Source: Hephaestia sp. MAHUQ-44
GTDB taxonomy: Bacteria; Pseudomonadota; Alphaproteobacteria; Sphingomonadales; Sphingomonadaceae
Assembly (NCBI RefSeq): GCF_023806085.1
Contig: NZ_JAMSLX010000004.1
Coordinates: 62,001 to 126,000 of the forward strand
Length of the DNA stretch: 64,000 nucleotides
Reading direction: 5' to 3'
The notes below the pieces were generated by a model. It saw nothing but the letters and a program-made list of their open reading frames with translations, had not been told where the DNA came from and made no database searches. The position numbers were made by a program, and so were the translations under genes. Shown one piece after another: positions 53,389-62,594 of the stretch (positions are counted from its first letter, which is position 1; every line of letters begins with the position of its first letter).

Positions 53389-54483
53389 ATGACCTCCGCG
53401 CTTCTCCCTGCTGGCTTTCACGATCGCCTGCCGCCGCTTGCCGACGCGGCGGCGCGGCTCGAGGCTTGCGTGCTCGGCACCGCGTTCGCGCACGGCTATG
53501 AACGCGTCGATCCCGCGCTCGCCGAATTCGAGGAAGGGCTGGCGAGCCGCCTCAAGGCCGCGCGGCGGCAGGATGCGGTGCGCTTCATCGATCCGGCGTC
53601 GCAGCGCAGCCTGGCGATCCGGCCCGACATCACCGCACAGGTCGGCCGGATCGCGGCGACGCGGATGGCGCATCATCCACGCCCCTTGCGGTTGTCTTAT
53701 GGCGGTCCGGTGCTCAAGCTGCGGGCGGCCGAACTCGCCCCCGAGCGCGAGCGGCATCAGGTTGGCTGCGAGCTGATCGGCCTCGATAACGTCGCCGCCG
53801 CGCGTGAAGTGGTACGCGTGGCGTGCGAGGCGCTGGCGGCCGCGGGAATCGGCGGCGTCTCGATCGATTTCACGCTCCCCGATCTGATCGATGTCCTCGC
53901 CGCCGGACCGTTGCCGGTGGCGCCCGAGCGGATCGATGCGCTGCGCGACCGGCTCGATGCCAAGGATGCCGGCGCGGTCGCCGACATTGCCCCCGATTAT
54001 CTGCCGCTGATTGAGGCTGCCGGGCCGTTCGCCTCCGCGCTCGATCGGCTGCGCGGTTTCAACGGTGCGCTGGCGTCGCGGCTCGATGGCCTTGCGGCAG
54101 TGGCCGATGGGCTCGATGTCGCGCTGACGCTCGATCCCACCGAACGGCACGGTTTCGAATATCAGACCTGGCTCGGTTTCTCGCTGTTCGCCAAAGGGGT
54201 GCGCGGCGAGATCGGGCGGGGCGGTGCTTATGCGATCGTCGAAAACGGGGTCGAGGAAGCCGCGATGGGCTTCTCGCTCTATATCGACCAGCTCGTCGAG
54301 GCGGGCGCGGGCGCCGACGATCGCCGCCGGCTGTTCGTGCCGCTGGGCAGCGATCCCGCGATCACAGCCGGCCTGCGCCGCGACGGCTGGGTGACGGTAG
54401 CCGCGCTCGACGCGCGTGATACCGCGCAAGCGCAATTGTGCACGCATATTCTGATCGACGGGAACGCAAAGCCCGTCGACTAA
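53389..54483 (+). CDS. hisZ: ATP phosphoribosyltransferase regulatory subunit
   Basis: 364-residue HisRS-like paralog that, with short-form HisG, starts histidine synthesis. N terminus LLPAGFHDRLPPLADAAARLE; motif-2-like RFIDPASQRSLAIRPDITAQV; no aminoacylation C-domain. hisG is not beside it. Located between serA (87 bp) and purA (118 bp), same strand. Confidence 0.93.
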   Translation: MTSALLPAGFHDRLPPLADAAARLEACVLGTAFAHGYERVDPALAEFEEGLASRLKAARRQDAVRFIDPASQRSLAIRPDITAQVGRIAATRMAHHPRPLRLSYGGPVLKLRAAELAPERERHQVGCELIGLDNVAAAREVVRVACEALAAAGIGGVSIDFTLPDLIDVLAAGPLPVAPERIDALRDRLDAKDAGAVADIAPDYLPLIEAAGPFASALDRLRGFNGALASRLDGLAAVADGLDVALTLDPTERHGFEYQTWLGFSLFAKGVRGEIGRGGAYAIVENGVEEAAMGFSLYIDQLVEAGAGADDRRRLFVPLGSDPAITAGLRRDGWVTVAALDARDTAQAQLCTHILIDGNAKPVD

Positions 54484-54550
54484 TCCCGCGTCGCCCCGGC
54501 TTTATTGTCCGGGGGTCAATGTGCCCCGCAGCGCTTGTGCTCGGGGATGG

Positions 54551-54579
54551 TTGGATGCCGGAAGACGCCCGGCATGACG
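54551..54579. repeat. Short CCGG-type palindromic repeat, copy 3
   Basis: TTGG then stem ATGCCGG (54555-54561) / CCGGCAT (54569-54575) then GACG. In the hisZ-purA gap. The bases just upstream (GGATGGTTGG) match copy 2, showing homology beyond the stem. Confidence 0.7.
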
Positions 54580-54601
54580 AATTCATAGCTGAGGACCCAA
54601 T

Positions 54602-55891
54602 ATGGCTAACGTAGCGGTGATCGGCGCCCAATGGGGCGATGAGGGCAAGGGCAAGATCGTCGACTGGCTCGCCGAGCGCGCCGATGTCGTTGTCCGGTTT
54701 CAGGGCGGGCACAACGCCGGGCACACGCTGGTGGTCGGCGAGACGGTCTACAAATTGTCGCTGCTGCCGTCGGGCATCGTGCGTGGAACGCCGTCGGTGA
54801 TCGGCAATGGGGTCGTGCTCGATCCCTGGGCGCTGAAGGCCGAGGTCGAGAAGCTGCGCGCGCAAGGGGTGGAGATCACCCCCGACCGGCTGATGATCGC
54901 CGACAATTGCGCGCTGATCCTGCCGTTCCACCGCGATCTCGATGCGCTGCGCGAAGATGCCTCGGGCGCTGGCAAGATCGGCACCACGCGGCGCGGGATC
55001 GGCCCGGCTTATGAGGACAAGGTCGGCCGGCGCGCGATCCGGGTGTGCGATCTCGCGCATCTCGACGATCTCGGCGCTCAGCTCGATCGCCTGACCGCGC
55101 ACCACGACGCGCTGCGTGCCGGATTCGGCGAGCCGCCGATCGATCGCGCGCGGCTGCTGCGCGAATTGCGTGAGATCGCGCCGTTCGTGCTGCCGTTTGC
55201 GCAGCCGGTCTGGCGGATGCTCGGCGACGCGCGCGCGGCGGGCAAGCGTATCCTGTTCGAAGGCGCGCAGGGCGTGCTGCTCGATGTCGATCACGGCACC
55301 TATCCGTTCGTCACCTCGTCGAATACGATTTCGGGCACCGCCGCGGGGGGATCGGGCCTCGGGCCGAGCGCGGTGGGCTTCGTGCTCGGGATCGCCAAAG
55401 CCTATACGACGCGCGTCGGATCGGGACCGTTCCCGACCGAACTCGACGACGCCACCGGCACAAGGCTGGGCGAACGCGGTCATGAATTCGGCACCGTCAC
55501 GGGGCGCAAGCGCCGCTGCGGCTGGTTCGATGCGGTGCTGGTGCGGCAATCGGTCGCGGTCTCCGGCGTCACCGGTATCGCGCTCACCAAATTGGACGTG
55601 CTCGACGGGTTCGATGAAGTGAAGATTTGTGTGGGTTATCGGCTGAACGGCGCCGAGCTCGATTACTTCCCCGCCCATTATGCCGATCAGGCGGCGGTCG
55701 AGCCGATCTACGAAACGATCGAAGGCTGGCAGCAATCGACCGCCGGCGCCCGCTCCTGGGCGGAACTGCCGGCGGCCGCGATCAAATATATCCGCCGTGT
55801 CGAGGAATTGATCAACTGCCCCGTGGCGTTGGTATCGACCAGCCCCGAACGGAACGACACGATCCTCGTGCGCGATCCGTTCGCGGACTGA
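54602..55891 (+). CDS. purA: Adenylosuccinate synthetase
   Basis: Joins IMP and aspartate with GTP in AMP synthesis. 429 residues. GTP-binding [14 protein letters not shown] at the N terminus; [46 protein letters not shown]; and [14 protein letters not shown]. Convergent with the small acidic protein gene, 8 bp apart. Confidence 0.98.
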   Translation: MANVAVIGAQWGDEGKGKIVDWLAERADVVVRFQGGHNAGHTLVVGETVYKLSLLPSGIVRGTPSVIGNGVVLDPWALKAEVEKLRAQGVEITPDRLMIADNCALILPFHRDLDALREDASGAGKIGTTRRGIGPAYEDKVGRRAIRVCDLAHLDDLGAQLDRLTAHHDALRAGFGEPPIDRARLLRELREIAPFVLPFAQPVWRMLGDARAAGKRILFEGAQGVLLDVDHGTYPFVTSSNTISGTAAGGSGLGPSAVGFVLGIAKAYTTRVGSGPFPTELDDATGTRLGERGHEFGTVTGRKRRCGWFDAVLVRQSVAVSGVTGIALTKLDVLDGFDEVKICVGYRLNGAELDYFPAHYADQAAVEPIYETIEGWQQSTAGARSWAELPAAAIKYIRRVEELINCPVALVSTSPERNDTILVRDPFAD

Positions 55892-55899
55892 TCCCGCGC

Positions 55900-56160
55900 T
55901 TACTGCGCGCTCGTATCGTCGCTCGACGTGCCGTCGTCGGTTGCCGAATCATCGGTGGCCGGCGCGGGCGTCGTCGCGCTGTCGTCGGTCGGGGTGGTTG
56001 CGCTCGTGTCGGGCGCCGTGGTTGCGGGGGCTACCGTGCCCTCGGCGGCGACACTGTTGTTGTCGACTTCCTGCGGCGTGCTCTGATCGGTGGCGACCTG
56101 CGCGATGGCGGCGCTCGACACCGCGAGAACACCCAGGCTCAACATTGTTGCGATCCGCAT
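55900..56160 (-). CDS. Small secreted acidic Thr/Ala/Asp-rich protein A
   Basis: 86 residues from MRIATMLSLGVLAVSS; a GGAGAG box 7 bp upstream favours this start over the Met five codons earlier. A signal peptide cleaved near AIAQ leaves a mature chain of about 65 residues made mostly of Thr, Ala, Asp, Ser and Pro (TAPDTSATTPTDDSATTPA), with no Cys and no basic residues. Probably disordered. No known family recognised. Paralog of the next gene. Confidence 0.75.
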   Translation of the reverse strand: MRIATMLSLGVLAVSSAAIAQVATDQSTPQEVDNNSVAAEGTVAPATTAPDTSATTPTDDSATTPAPATDDSATDDGTSSDDTSAQ

Positions 56161-56370
56161 TTGCTTACTCTCCATTGTGGTGGTGAAGCCCCTGCCTCAC
56201 GATCTTATATTTGGTTATTTCAGCACATTTCTAGACGGTGATTGTTCGGTTCAGCCAGTGAATCTACCGATTGATCTGTTTATGGCGCATTTGACGAAAT
56301 TCGATTTCATCTGATCTTTAGTGTGATGTTTTACGGTATTCCGTTACTGACGTGCGACGAGTGATTATTT

Positions 56371-56417
56371 AAAAAACGGCCGGCGCGTCGCGCCGATGGC
56401 GGGACGGACCGGCCGTT
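56371..56417 (-). terminator. Rho-independent terminator of small protein B
   Basis: On the minus strand AACGGCCGG (56409-56417 side) pairs with CCGGCCGTT (56375-56383 side), followed directly by a TTTTTT run. Classical structure, 28 bp after the stop of the gene at 56445. Confidence 0.8.
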
Positions 56418-56444
56418 GAAGACGCGCGCGCCGCGCGCGCGGTG

Positions 56445-56744
56445 TCAGATCGTCGTGTCGCTGTCGGGGACCGGCGCCGATTCGGGCGGCATCGTCGGGT
56501 CGAGCGAGTCCGGCGCGGCGTCGGGCATGGTATCGGGCATCGCCGAATCCATGTCGTCGCTGTCGTGGTCCATCATGTCATTGGCCATCGGGTCGGTGGG
56601 CGTGACCATATTGTTGGTCATGGTGTCGGCGCTATTGTCTTGCATCGGCGGCGGCGTGTCCTGATCGGAGGATGTCGCCACCTGCGCGATGGCCGCGCCC
56701 GACAGGCCCAGCACCGCGATGCTCATGATCGTCGCGATCCGCAT
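56445..56744 (-). CDS. Small secreted acidic Met/Asp/Pro-rich protein B
   Basis: 99 residues. Its signal peptide (MRIATIMSIAVLGLSGAAIA) is nearly the same as that of protein A, including the following QVAT. The mature part is about 80 residues, very rich in Asp, Met and Pro (NDMMDHDSDDMDSAMPDTMP), with no Cys or Lys. GAGGAG box 7 bp upstream. Its own terminator follows, and an AT-rich 280-bp gap separates it from protein A. Function unknown; metal binding by Asp/Met clusters is only a guess. Confidence 0.78.
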   Translation of the reverse strand: MRIATIMSIAVLGLSGAAIAQVATSSDQDTPPPMQDNSADTMTNNMVTPTDPMANDMMDHDSDDMDSAMPDTMPDAAPDSLDPTMPPESAPVPDSDTTI

Positions 56745-56865
56745 ATCGATTCTCCTCGAAAGCGGGATTGCTCCCGTTCGCTCTCCTGAAAATCAACGAT
56801 TCCGGGAGGGCGCGGGTCGCACGCTCAGGGCTGGTTCGTCGTCCGAATCGACCGTCCGGGCGTGT

Positions 56866-57936
56866 TCAGCCGCCGCATTGGGCGCGGTGGAGCAGTTTCT
56901 GGTCTGCCAGCACCAAAGCCATCATCGCCTCAACCACGGGGACGCCGCGGATGCCGACGCACGGATCGTGGCGCCCTTTGGTCGCGATGTCGGTGGCCGC
57001 GCCATCGCGATCGATCGTCGCGACCGGGGTGAGGATCGAACTGGTCGGCTTGAACGCGACGCGCAGCCGCACCGGCTGCCCGGTCGAAATCCCGCCCGCA
57101 ATCCCGCCGGCATGGTTGGCGAGAAAGGCGGGGCCGTCGGCGCCGGGGCGCATCGGATCGGCATTGCCCTCGCCGGTGAGCGCGGCGGCGGCAAAGCCGT
57201 CTCCGATCTCGACGCCCTTGACCGCGTTGATCGACATGCAGGCCGAGGCGAGTTCGCTGTCGAGCTTGGCATAGATCGGCGCGCCCCAGCCGGCCGGAAC
57301 GCCGATCGCCTCGCAGGCGACCACCGCGCCGATCGACGAGCCTGCCTTGCGTGTCGCGTCGATCAGGGCTTCCCAGCGTGCGGCGGCCTCGGCATCGGGG
57401 CAGAAGAAGGGGTTGCGGTCGATCTCGTCGGCATCGAAGCGGGCGTAATCGATTCGGTCGCCGCCGATCGCTTCGACCCAGGCGCGGATCGACACCTCGG
57501 GGATCACCGCGCGCGCGACGCCGCCTGCGGCAACGCGTGCCGCCGTTTCGCGCGCCGAGGAGCGGCCGCCACCACGATAGTCGCGAAAGCCGTATTTGGC
57601 GTCATAGGCATAATCGGCATGGCCGGGGCGATACGCCTTGGCGACCTCCGAATAATCCTTCGAGCGCTGGTCGACATTTTCGATCATCAGGCTGATCGGA
57701 GTGCCGGTGGTGCGGCCCTCGAACACCCCCGACAGGATGCGGACCGCATCGGGCTCGCGGCGCTGCGTGGTGAAGCGCGAGGTGCCCGGGCGCCGCTTGT
57801 CGAGCCACGGCTGGAGATCGGCTTCGGTAAGCGCGAGCCCCGGCGGGCAGCCGTCGACGACCGCGCCCAGCGCGGGGCCGTGGCTTTCGCCCCAGGTCGT
57901 GAACCGAAAGACGCGGCCGAACGTGTTGAAGCTCAT
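56866..57936 (-). CDS. aroC: Chorismate synthase
   Basis: Final step of the shikimate pathway, FMN-dependent. 356 residues. Motifs: [54 protein letters not shown], and [16 protein letters not shown]. Last gene of the dnaJ-yihY-fabI-GNAT run; its ATG overlaps the GNAT stop. Confidence 0.98.
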   Translation of the reverse strand: MSFNTFGRVFRFTTWGESHGPALGAVVDGCPPGLALTEADLQPWLDKRRPGTSRFTTQRREPDAVRILSGVFEGRTTGTPISLMIENVDQRSKDYSEVAKAYRPGHADYAYDAKYGFRDYRGGGRSSARETAARVAAGGVARAVIPEVSIRAWVEAIGGDRIDYARFDADEIDRNPFFCPDAEAAARWEALIDATRKAGSSIGAVVACEAIGVPAGWGAPIYAKLDSELASACMSINAVKGVEIGDGFAAAALTGEGNADPMRPGADGPAFLANHAGGIAGGISTGQPVRLRVAFKPTSSILTPVATIDRDGAATDIATKGRHDPCVGIRGVPVVEAMMALVLADQKLLHRAQCGG

Positions 57937-58460
57937 TGGTCAGTCTCCGCCAGCGCCGCGAACGCCGGTGCATGATCGGCGATCCCGCGCGGGCCGCACG
58001 GCAGCCCGCCTTGCAGTTCGAGCGCCATGAAATAGGGCCCCGCATAAGGCGAATCGAAACCTTCGGCACTTGCGGTGGCAAAGCCGAAACGCTCGTAAAA
58101 GCCGGGTTCGCCGAGCACGAACATCAGCAACGCGCCCGCCTGGCGCATCTGCTCGATCGCCGCCGTCACCAGCGCGGCGGCCACCCCCGAGTGGCGATAG
58201 TCGGGCATCACCGCGAGCGGGGCAAGCGCGATCGCGGGGGCGGGATCGCCACCAATCGCGACATGCATCTTGCTCAGCGCGACCAGCCCGGCGGTCGCGC
58301 CGCTCTCCTCGTCGCGCGCGATGAGCGCGAGCACGAGGTCGCCATCCATCGCGAGCTGCTTGACGAGCATCGCTTCGGCGGGCCGCGCAAAGCAGGTGCG
58401 CAGCAGATCGTCGATGTCATAGGCGTGCCTGGGCGCGGCGCGCTCGACGACCACACCCAT
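57933..58460 (-). CDS. GNAT family N-acetyltransferase
   Basis: 175 residues. The acetyl-CoA site is [21 protein letters not shown] (V/I-x-x-x-x-R-x-x-G-x-A), preceded by [10 protein letters not shown], followed by [17 protein letters not shown]. This resembles the YhbS-type subgroup. Substrate unknown. One base separates it from fabI; overlaps aroC by 4 nt. Confidence 0.9.
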   Translation of the reverse strand: MGVVVERAAPRHAYDIDDLLRTCFARPAEAMLVKQLAMDGDLVLALIARDEESGATAGLVALSKMHVAIGGDPAPAIALAPLAVMPDYRHSGVAAALVTAAIEQMRQAGALLMFVLGEPGFYERFGFATASAEGFDSPYAGPYFMALELQGGLPCGPRGIADHAPAFAALAETDQ

Positions 58461-58461
58461 G

Positions 58462-59265
58462 TCAGGCGAGCGCGATATCGGGCGCGTCCTCGGCCTTCAT
58501 GCCGATGACGTTATAGCCCGCGTCGACATGGTGGATCTCGCCGGTCACGCCACTGGCAAGATCGCTCAGCAGATACAGCCCGGCACCGCCGACATCCTCG
58601 ATCGTTACGTTGCGCTTCATCGGCGCGTTGAGCTCGTTCCACTTGAGGATGTAGCGGAAATCGCCGATTCCCGATGCCGCCAGCGTCTTGATCGGGCCCG
58701 CCGAGATCGCGTTGACGCGGATATTCTCGCGCCCCAGATCGACCGCGAGATACTGGACCGAGGTATCGAGCGCCGATTTGGCGACCCCCATCACATTGTA
58801 ATGCGGCACGACCTTTTCGGAGCCATAATAGGTCAGCGTGAGCAAGCTGCCGCCGTCGGGCATCATCTCCCGCGCGCGGCGCGCGACTGCGGTGAAGCTG
58901 AACACCGAAATGTTCATCGTCATCAGGAAATTGTCGAGCGTGGTATCGTAATAACGCCCGCGCAGCTGGTTCTTGTCCGAAAAGCCGATCGCATGGACGA
59001 CGAAGTCGATCGTCGGCCAGTCGCGGGCAAGATCATCGAACGCGCGATCGATTTCCGCGGTTTCGGAAACGTCGCATTCGATCAGCTTGGGCACGCCCAA
59101 TTGCTCGGCGAGCGGGCGCACGCGCTTTTCCATCATCTCGCCTTGATAGCTGAACGCCAGTTCGGCGCCGTGCTCGGCAAGTTTTTGCGCGATGCCCCAT
59201 GCGAGCGATCTGTCATTGGCGAGGCCCATGATGAGCCCACGCTTTCCCTGCATCAATCCAGTCAC
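58462..59265 (-). CDS. fabI: Enoyl-[acyl-carrier-protein] reductase (NADH)
   Basis: Last step of each fatty-acid elongation cycle and the triclosan target. 267 residues. LIMGLANDRSLAWGIA cofactor loop; HAIGFSDKNQLRGRY; catalytic Tyr and Lys in YNVMGVAKSAL (Tyr-x6-Lys); AISAGPIKTLAASGI. GTG start overlapping the YihY stop. Confidence 0.97.
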   Translation of the reverse strand: MTGLMQGKRGLIMGLANDRSLAWGIAQKLAEHGAELAFSYQGEMMEKRVRPLAEQLGVPKLIECDVSETAEIDRAFDDLARDWPTIDFVVHAIGFSDKNQLRGRYYDTTLDNFLMTMNISVFSFTAVARRAREMMPDGGSLLTLTYYGSEKVVPHYNVMGVAKSALDTSVQYLAVDLGRENIRVNAISAGPIKTLAASGIGDFRYILKWNELNAPMKRNVTIEDVGGAGLYLLSDLASGVTGEIHHVDAGYNVIGMKAEDAPDIALA

Positions 59266-60224
59266 GACGCAGCGTCCTCCTTGCTTCCAGCCGGGCCCTC
59301 TAGCCCGTCATCGGGGTCTTCCGCCAGTGCCGCGTTGAGATGGGCGCCCGTCACGAGCCCGAGCCCCACCATATAGAAGAAAATCAACGCGATCATCACG
59401 CCGGCAAGGCTGCCATAGGTGAGGTCGTAACTGCCGAGCATCGACAGGATGCGCGGCAATAAAGCGGTTACCGCGAGCCACCATGCCGCCGTCAGCACCG
59501 CGCCGGGCCATTTGGGGCATTTGGAATAGCGATATTTGCTCGGGGTGAGCGAATAGAACAGCATGTAGAGCGCGACGAACAGCGCGACGGCGGGCGCGAT
59601 CCGCGTGATCGAGATCCACTGCGCGACATCGCTCGACAGCGGCAGGACGCGCAGCACGAACTGCTCGATGCCGATCAGAACGACCTGAAACCCGAACGCG
59701 ATCAGCGTCAGGATGACCGAGGCGATGATCAACCCGATCGAGGTCAGCCGATATTGCCAGAAGGCGCGGGTCGAGCGCACGCCATAGGCGCGGCGCAGGA
59801 TGTCGCGGATCGTCTCGACGAAGCTTGCGGTCGTCCACAGCCCGACCAGTGCGCCCAGCCACAGCAAGGTTCCCGAGCGCGCCGCGAGCACGTCGCTGAT
59901 CGGTCGGGCCAGCACATCGGCGACGCTCGGCGGCACGGTGTGGAGGAAGGCCTCGACGGTGTGCATCCCTTCACCGGTCTGCCCGAACAGCCGCGCCACC
60001 GCGGCGGCGACGATGAAAAAGGGGAACAGCGTCAGCAGCGAGAGATAGGCGATGTTGCCGGCATGGATGAACCCGTCGGACCAGGTGCCGACGAGGACGC
60101 GCTTGACGAGTTCGTACCCCCAACTGCCGGGCTTTACCTTGGCAAGCTGCCGGTCGAGCCGGACCCGCGCCGTGCCGCCGCGCTTGCGCCGCTCCTCGGG
60201 CGAGACGGGGGAGACATCCTCCAC
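59262..60224 (-). CDS. YihY/BrkB family membrane protein
   Basis: 320 residues with six hydrophobic spans (AGNIAYLSLLTLFPFFIVAAA, LLWLGALVGLWTTASFVETI, ALFVALYMLFYSLTP, GVMIALIFFYMVGLGLVTGA). The once-claimed RNase BN role is not supported for this family; function unknown. Charged tails at both ends. Six bp after the DnaJ-like gene and overlapping fabI, so part of the same transcript. Confidence 0.92.
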   Translation of the reverse strand: MEDVSPVSPEERRKRGGTARVRLDRQLAKVKPGSWGYELVKRVLVGTWSDGFIHAGNIAYLSLLTLFPFFIVAAAVARLFGQTGEGMHTVEAFLHTVPPSVADVLARPISDVLAARSGTLLWLGALVGLWTTASFVETIRDILRRAYGVRSTRAFWQYRLTSIGLIIASVILTLIAFGFQVVLIGIEQFVLRVLPLSSDVAQWISITRIAPAVALFVALYMLFYSLTPSKYRYSKCPKWPGAVLTAAWWLAVTALLPRILSMLGSYDLTYGSLAGVMIALIFFYMVGLGLVTGAHLNAALAEDPDDGLEGPAGSKEDAAS

Positions 60225-60230
60225 GCGCAG

Positions 60231-61172
60231 CTAGACGCCTAAACGGGTACGCGGGTTCCCCTGATCGCGGCCGGGCCAGGTTTCGACGAATTCGGTGAGC
60301 GCGGCATCGTCGGCGGGCAGATCGATCATCAGCGTCACCAGTTGGTCGCCGCGGCCGCCGCCCTTCTTGTGGAAGCCCTTGCCCTTGAGCCGCAGCACCT
60401 TGCCCGAGTTCGATCCCTTCGCAACCGTCAGATTGACCGCGCCGTCGACCGTCGGCGTGCGCACCTTGGCACCGAGCAGCGCTTCGGCCAGCGTCACCGG
60501 CAGATCGAGCCGTACGTCATCGCCCTCGCGCGTGAAGAAGCGGTGCGGCTGGATCTCGATCGTCACGATCGCGTCGCCATGGCCGCCCGGGCCTGCCTGC
60601 CCCTTGCCCGCGAGCCGCATCTGGGTGCCGTTTTCGACCCCGGCAGGGAGTTTGAGGTCGATCGTTGCGCCGTCGCCGAGCGTGATCCGCTGCGGTTTGA
60701 GTGCAGCGGCATCGGTGAAGGGCACCTGCAGCCGATAGGCAATGTTGCTCCCCTTGGGCTTGGGGCCGCGGTTGAAGCCGAAGCCGCTGGCAAAGCCGCC
60801 GCCCTGCTGGCGTTGGCCGAACAGGCCTTCGAAGATGTCGCCGATGTCCCCACCCGCCTCGCCGCCGAAGTCGAATTGCGCGCCGCCGGGGCGGAACCCG
60901 CCCGAGCGCGCGCCACCCCCGCCGCCGCCGAATCCGAACGGCGAGGAGGGGTTGCCATCGGCATCGATCTCGCCGCGGTCGAAGCGCGCGCGCTTGTCCT
61001 TGTCGCTCAGCAGATCATAGGCGCTGGCGACCTGGCCGAAGCGCTCGGCGGCTTTGGGGTTGTCCTGGTTGCGATCGGGATGGAGTTCCTTCGCGAGCTT
61101 GCGATAGGCTTTCTTGATCTCGGCCTCGCTCGCGCCGCGCGGCACCCCCAATGTCGAATACGGATCGGCCAT
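60231..61172 (-). CDS. CbpA-like DnaJ co-chaperone (no zinc finger)
   Basis: 313 residues. N-terminal J domain with the HPD motif in [12 protein letters not shown], a Gly/Phe-rich stretch (about residues 78-130), then the two C-terminal substrate-binding beta domains ([45 protein letters not shown]). No CxxCxGxG zinc repeats, so class II, like CbpA. Stimulates DnaK. Leads the yihY-fabI-aroC operon. Confidence 0.93.
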   Translation of the reverse strand: MADPYSTLGVPRGASEAEIKKAYRKLAKELHPDRNQDNPKAAERFGQVASAYDLLSDKDKRARFDRGEIDADGNPSSPFGFGGGGGGARSGGFRPGGAQFDFGGEAGGDIGDIFEGLFGQRQQGGGFASGFGFNRGPKPKGSNIAYRLQVPFTDAAALKPQRITLGDGATIDLKLPAGVENGTQMRLAGKGQAGPGGHGDAIVTIEIQPHRFFTREGDDVRLDLPVTLAEALLGAKVRTPTVDGAVNLTVAKGSNSGKVLRLKGKGFHKKGGGRGDQLVTLMIDLPADDAALTEFVETWPGRDQGNPRTRLGV

Positions 61173-61249
61173 CTATTCCTCAGTGCGGCTTATGTGCGGG
61201 CAAACATCGGCGCGCACTCGCCCGAACGCAAGGGGAGGCGCCGACGTCA

Positions 61250-62275
61250 TCAGGCGATGGTGATGCGGCGCCCCTCGATTGCGCTCCGTCGAGCGCATTC
61301 GATCAGCCGCAGCGTCGCGACCGCATCGGCGGGAGCAACCGGCGGCGGCGCGCCATCGCGGATCGCGCGGACAATGCCGGCATAGAAATGGCGATAATCA
61401 CCGCTTTCGGTCGCCACGCGGATGGTGGTGCCGTCGGCATTGGTCAGCGTCCCGAACGCGTCGGGTGCATCCATGCCATAGCCCGGGTCGATCGGGCGGC
61501 GCCCGTCGCGCATCCACGTTTCCTGTGGATCGAGCCCGTATTTGACGAAGCTGCCGCCGGTGCCGCTGACCGCGAAGCGCGGGCGCGGTGCGGCGACCAG
61601 CGTCGAGGCCGAGAGGATCGCCCGCATGGGGCCGTAATCGAACCTGAGTTCGAAATAATCGTCGACCCGTGCCGCGGCGCGTTGCGCGACGATGTCGGCG
61701 GTGATCGCCTCGGGCATCCCGAACAAGACCAGCGCCTGATCGATCAGATGCGGGCCGAGATCGGCGAGCAGTCCGCTGCCCGGCCCCGGCTGTTCGCGCC
61801 AGCCGGGCTTGATCGCGGTGCGGAGCCGATCCCAACGGGCCTCGTAGAGCCGCACGTCACCCAGCACGCGTTGGTCGAGCAGGCGTCGGACGGTCAGGAA
61901 ATCGCCATCCCAGCGTCGGTTGTGGAACACGCCGAGCACGCGCCCTCGATCGGCGGCGAGATCGGCGAGCGCGGCGCCTTCGGCGGCATCGAGCGCGAGC
62001 GGCTTGTCGATCACGACATGCTTGCCTGCCATGATCGCGGCACGAGCCAGCGGGGCGTGGGTGGTATTGGGGGTCGCAACGACGATGAGGTCGATGTCGG
62101 GATCGGCGATCACCGCGTCCGCGCTTGCCACGCGCGCTTCTGGCCAGCAGTGCGCGATCTCGTCGCGTCGCGACGATCCGATCGCGGTGAGCACGAGGCT
62201 GTCGACCGCATCGATGAGCGGTGCATGGAAGGCGCTGCCGGCAAGCCCGAAGCCAATCAAACCCGTGCGTATCAT
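61250..62275 (-). CDS. Gfo/Idh/MocA family oxidoreductase
   Basis: 341 residues from MIRTGLIGFGLAGSAFHAPL (nucleotide-binding GxGxxG-type loop); 67 upstream codons were rejected. EKP-like motif is VIDKPLALDAAE, followed by NRRWDGDFLTVRRLL and the active-site region GSGLLADLGPHLIDQALVLFG. Such YdgJ-like enzymes oxidise sugars or inositols with NAD(P). No clear partner nearby. Confidence 0.93.
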   Translation of the reverse strand: MIRTGLIGFGLAGSAFHAPLIDAVDSLVLTAIGSSRRDEIAHCWPEARVASADAVIADPDIDLIVVATPNTTHAPLARAAIMAGKHVVIDKPLALDAAEGAALADLAADRGRVLGVFHNRRWDGDFLTVRRLLDQRVLGDVRLYEARWDRLRTAIKPGWREQPGPGSGLLADLGPHLIDQALVLFGMPEAITADIVAQRAAARVDDYFELRFDYGPMRAILSASTLVAAPRPRFAVSGTGGSFVKYGLDPQETWMRDGRRPIDPGYGMDAPDAFGTLTNADGTTIRVATESGDYRHFYAGIVRAIRDGAPPPVAPADAVATLRLIECARRSAIEGRRITIA

Positions 62276-62594
62276 GCGCGTGCTTATGGGCGACCGGTGG
62301 CAATGGCGCAAACGGGCAACAAGCCTTGCGTGGTCGGATGACAGCGTGATGACGTATCGCCGCGCTGATGGGCTCGCGACAGGGATGGCATGTCTCGATT
62401 TTGCGTCGATAGTGGCATCTAAGCCACACCTTGGCGCCAAAATTAAACGATAATTATCAGGCTCTTGTCCTCGCACTGGGGTGCGCGGGGGCTTCTGCGG
62501 GCGCGGACGTCGGCATTGGGGCTTGATCGTCTAAAATAGTATTATATACACGCCGCCAATAGCTTTAGTTGTAGTTCTCGTGGGGAGGTTCCTA
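62276..62594. other. 319-bp intergenic region, promoter of the third TonB receptor
   Basis: Mostly unremarkable, but turns distinctly AT-rich at about 62523-62580 (TTGATC at 62523-62528, TATATA at 62544-62549, 15-bp spacer), plausible promoter for the receptor. A GGGGAGG box lies 7 bp before the ATG. No ORF or LacI-type operator seen. Confidence 0.4.
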
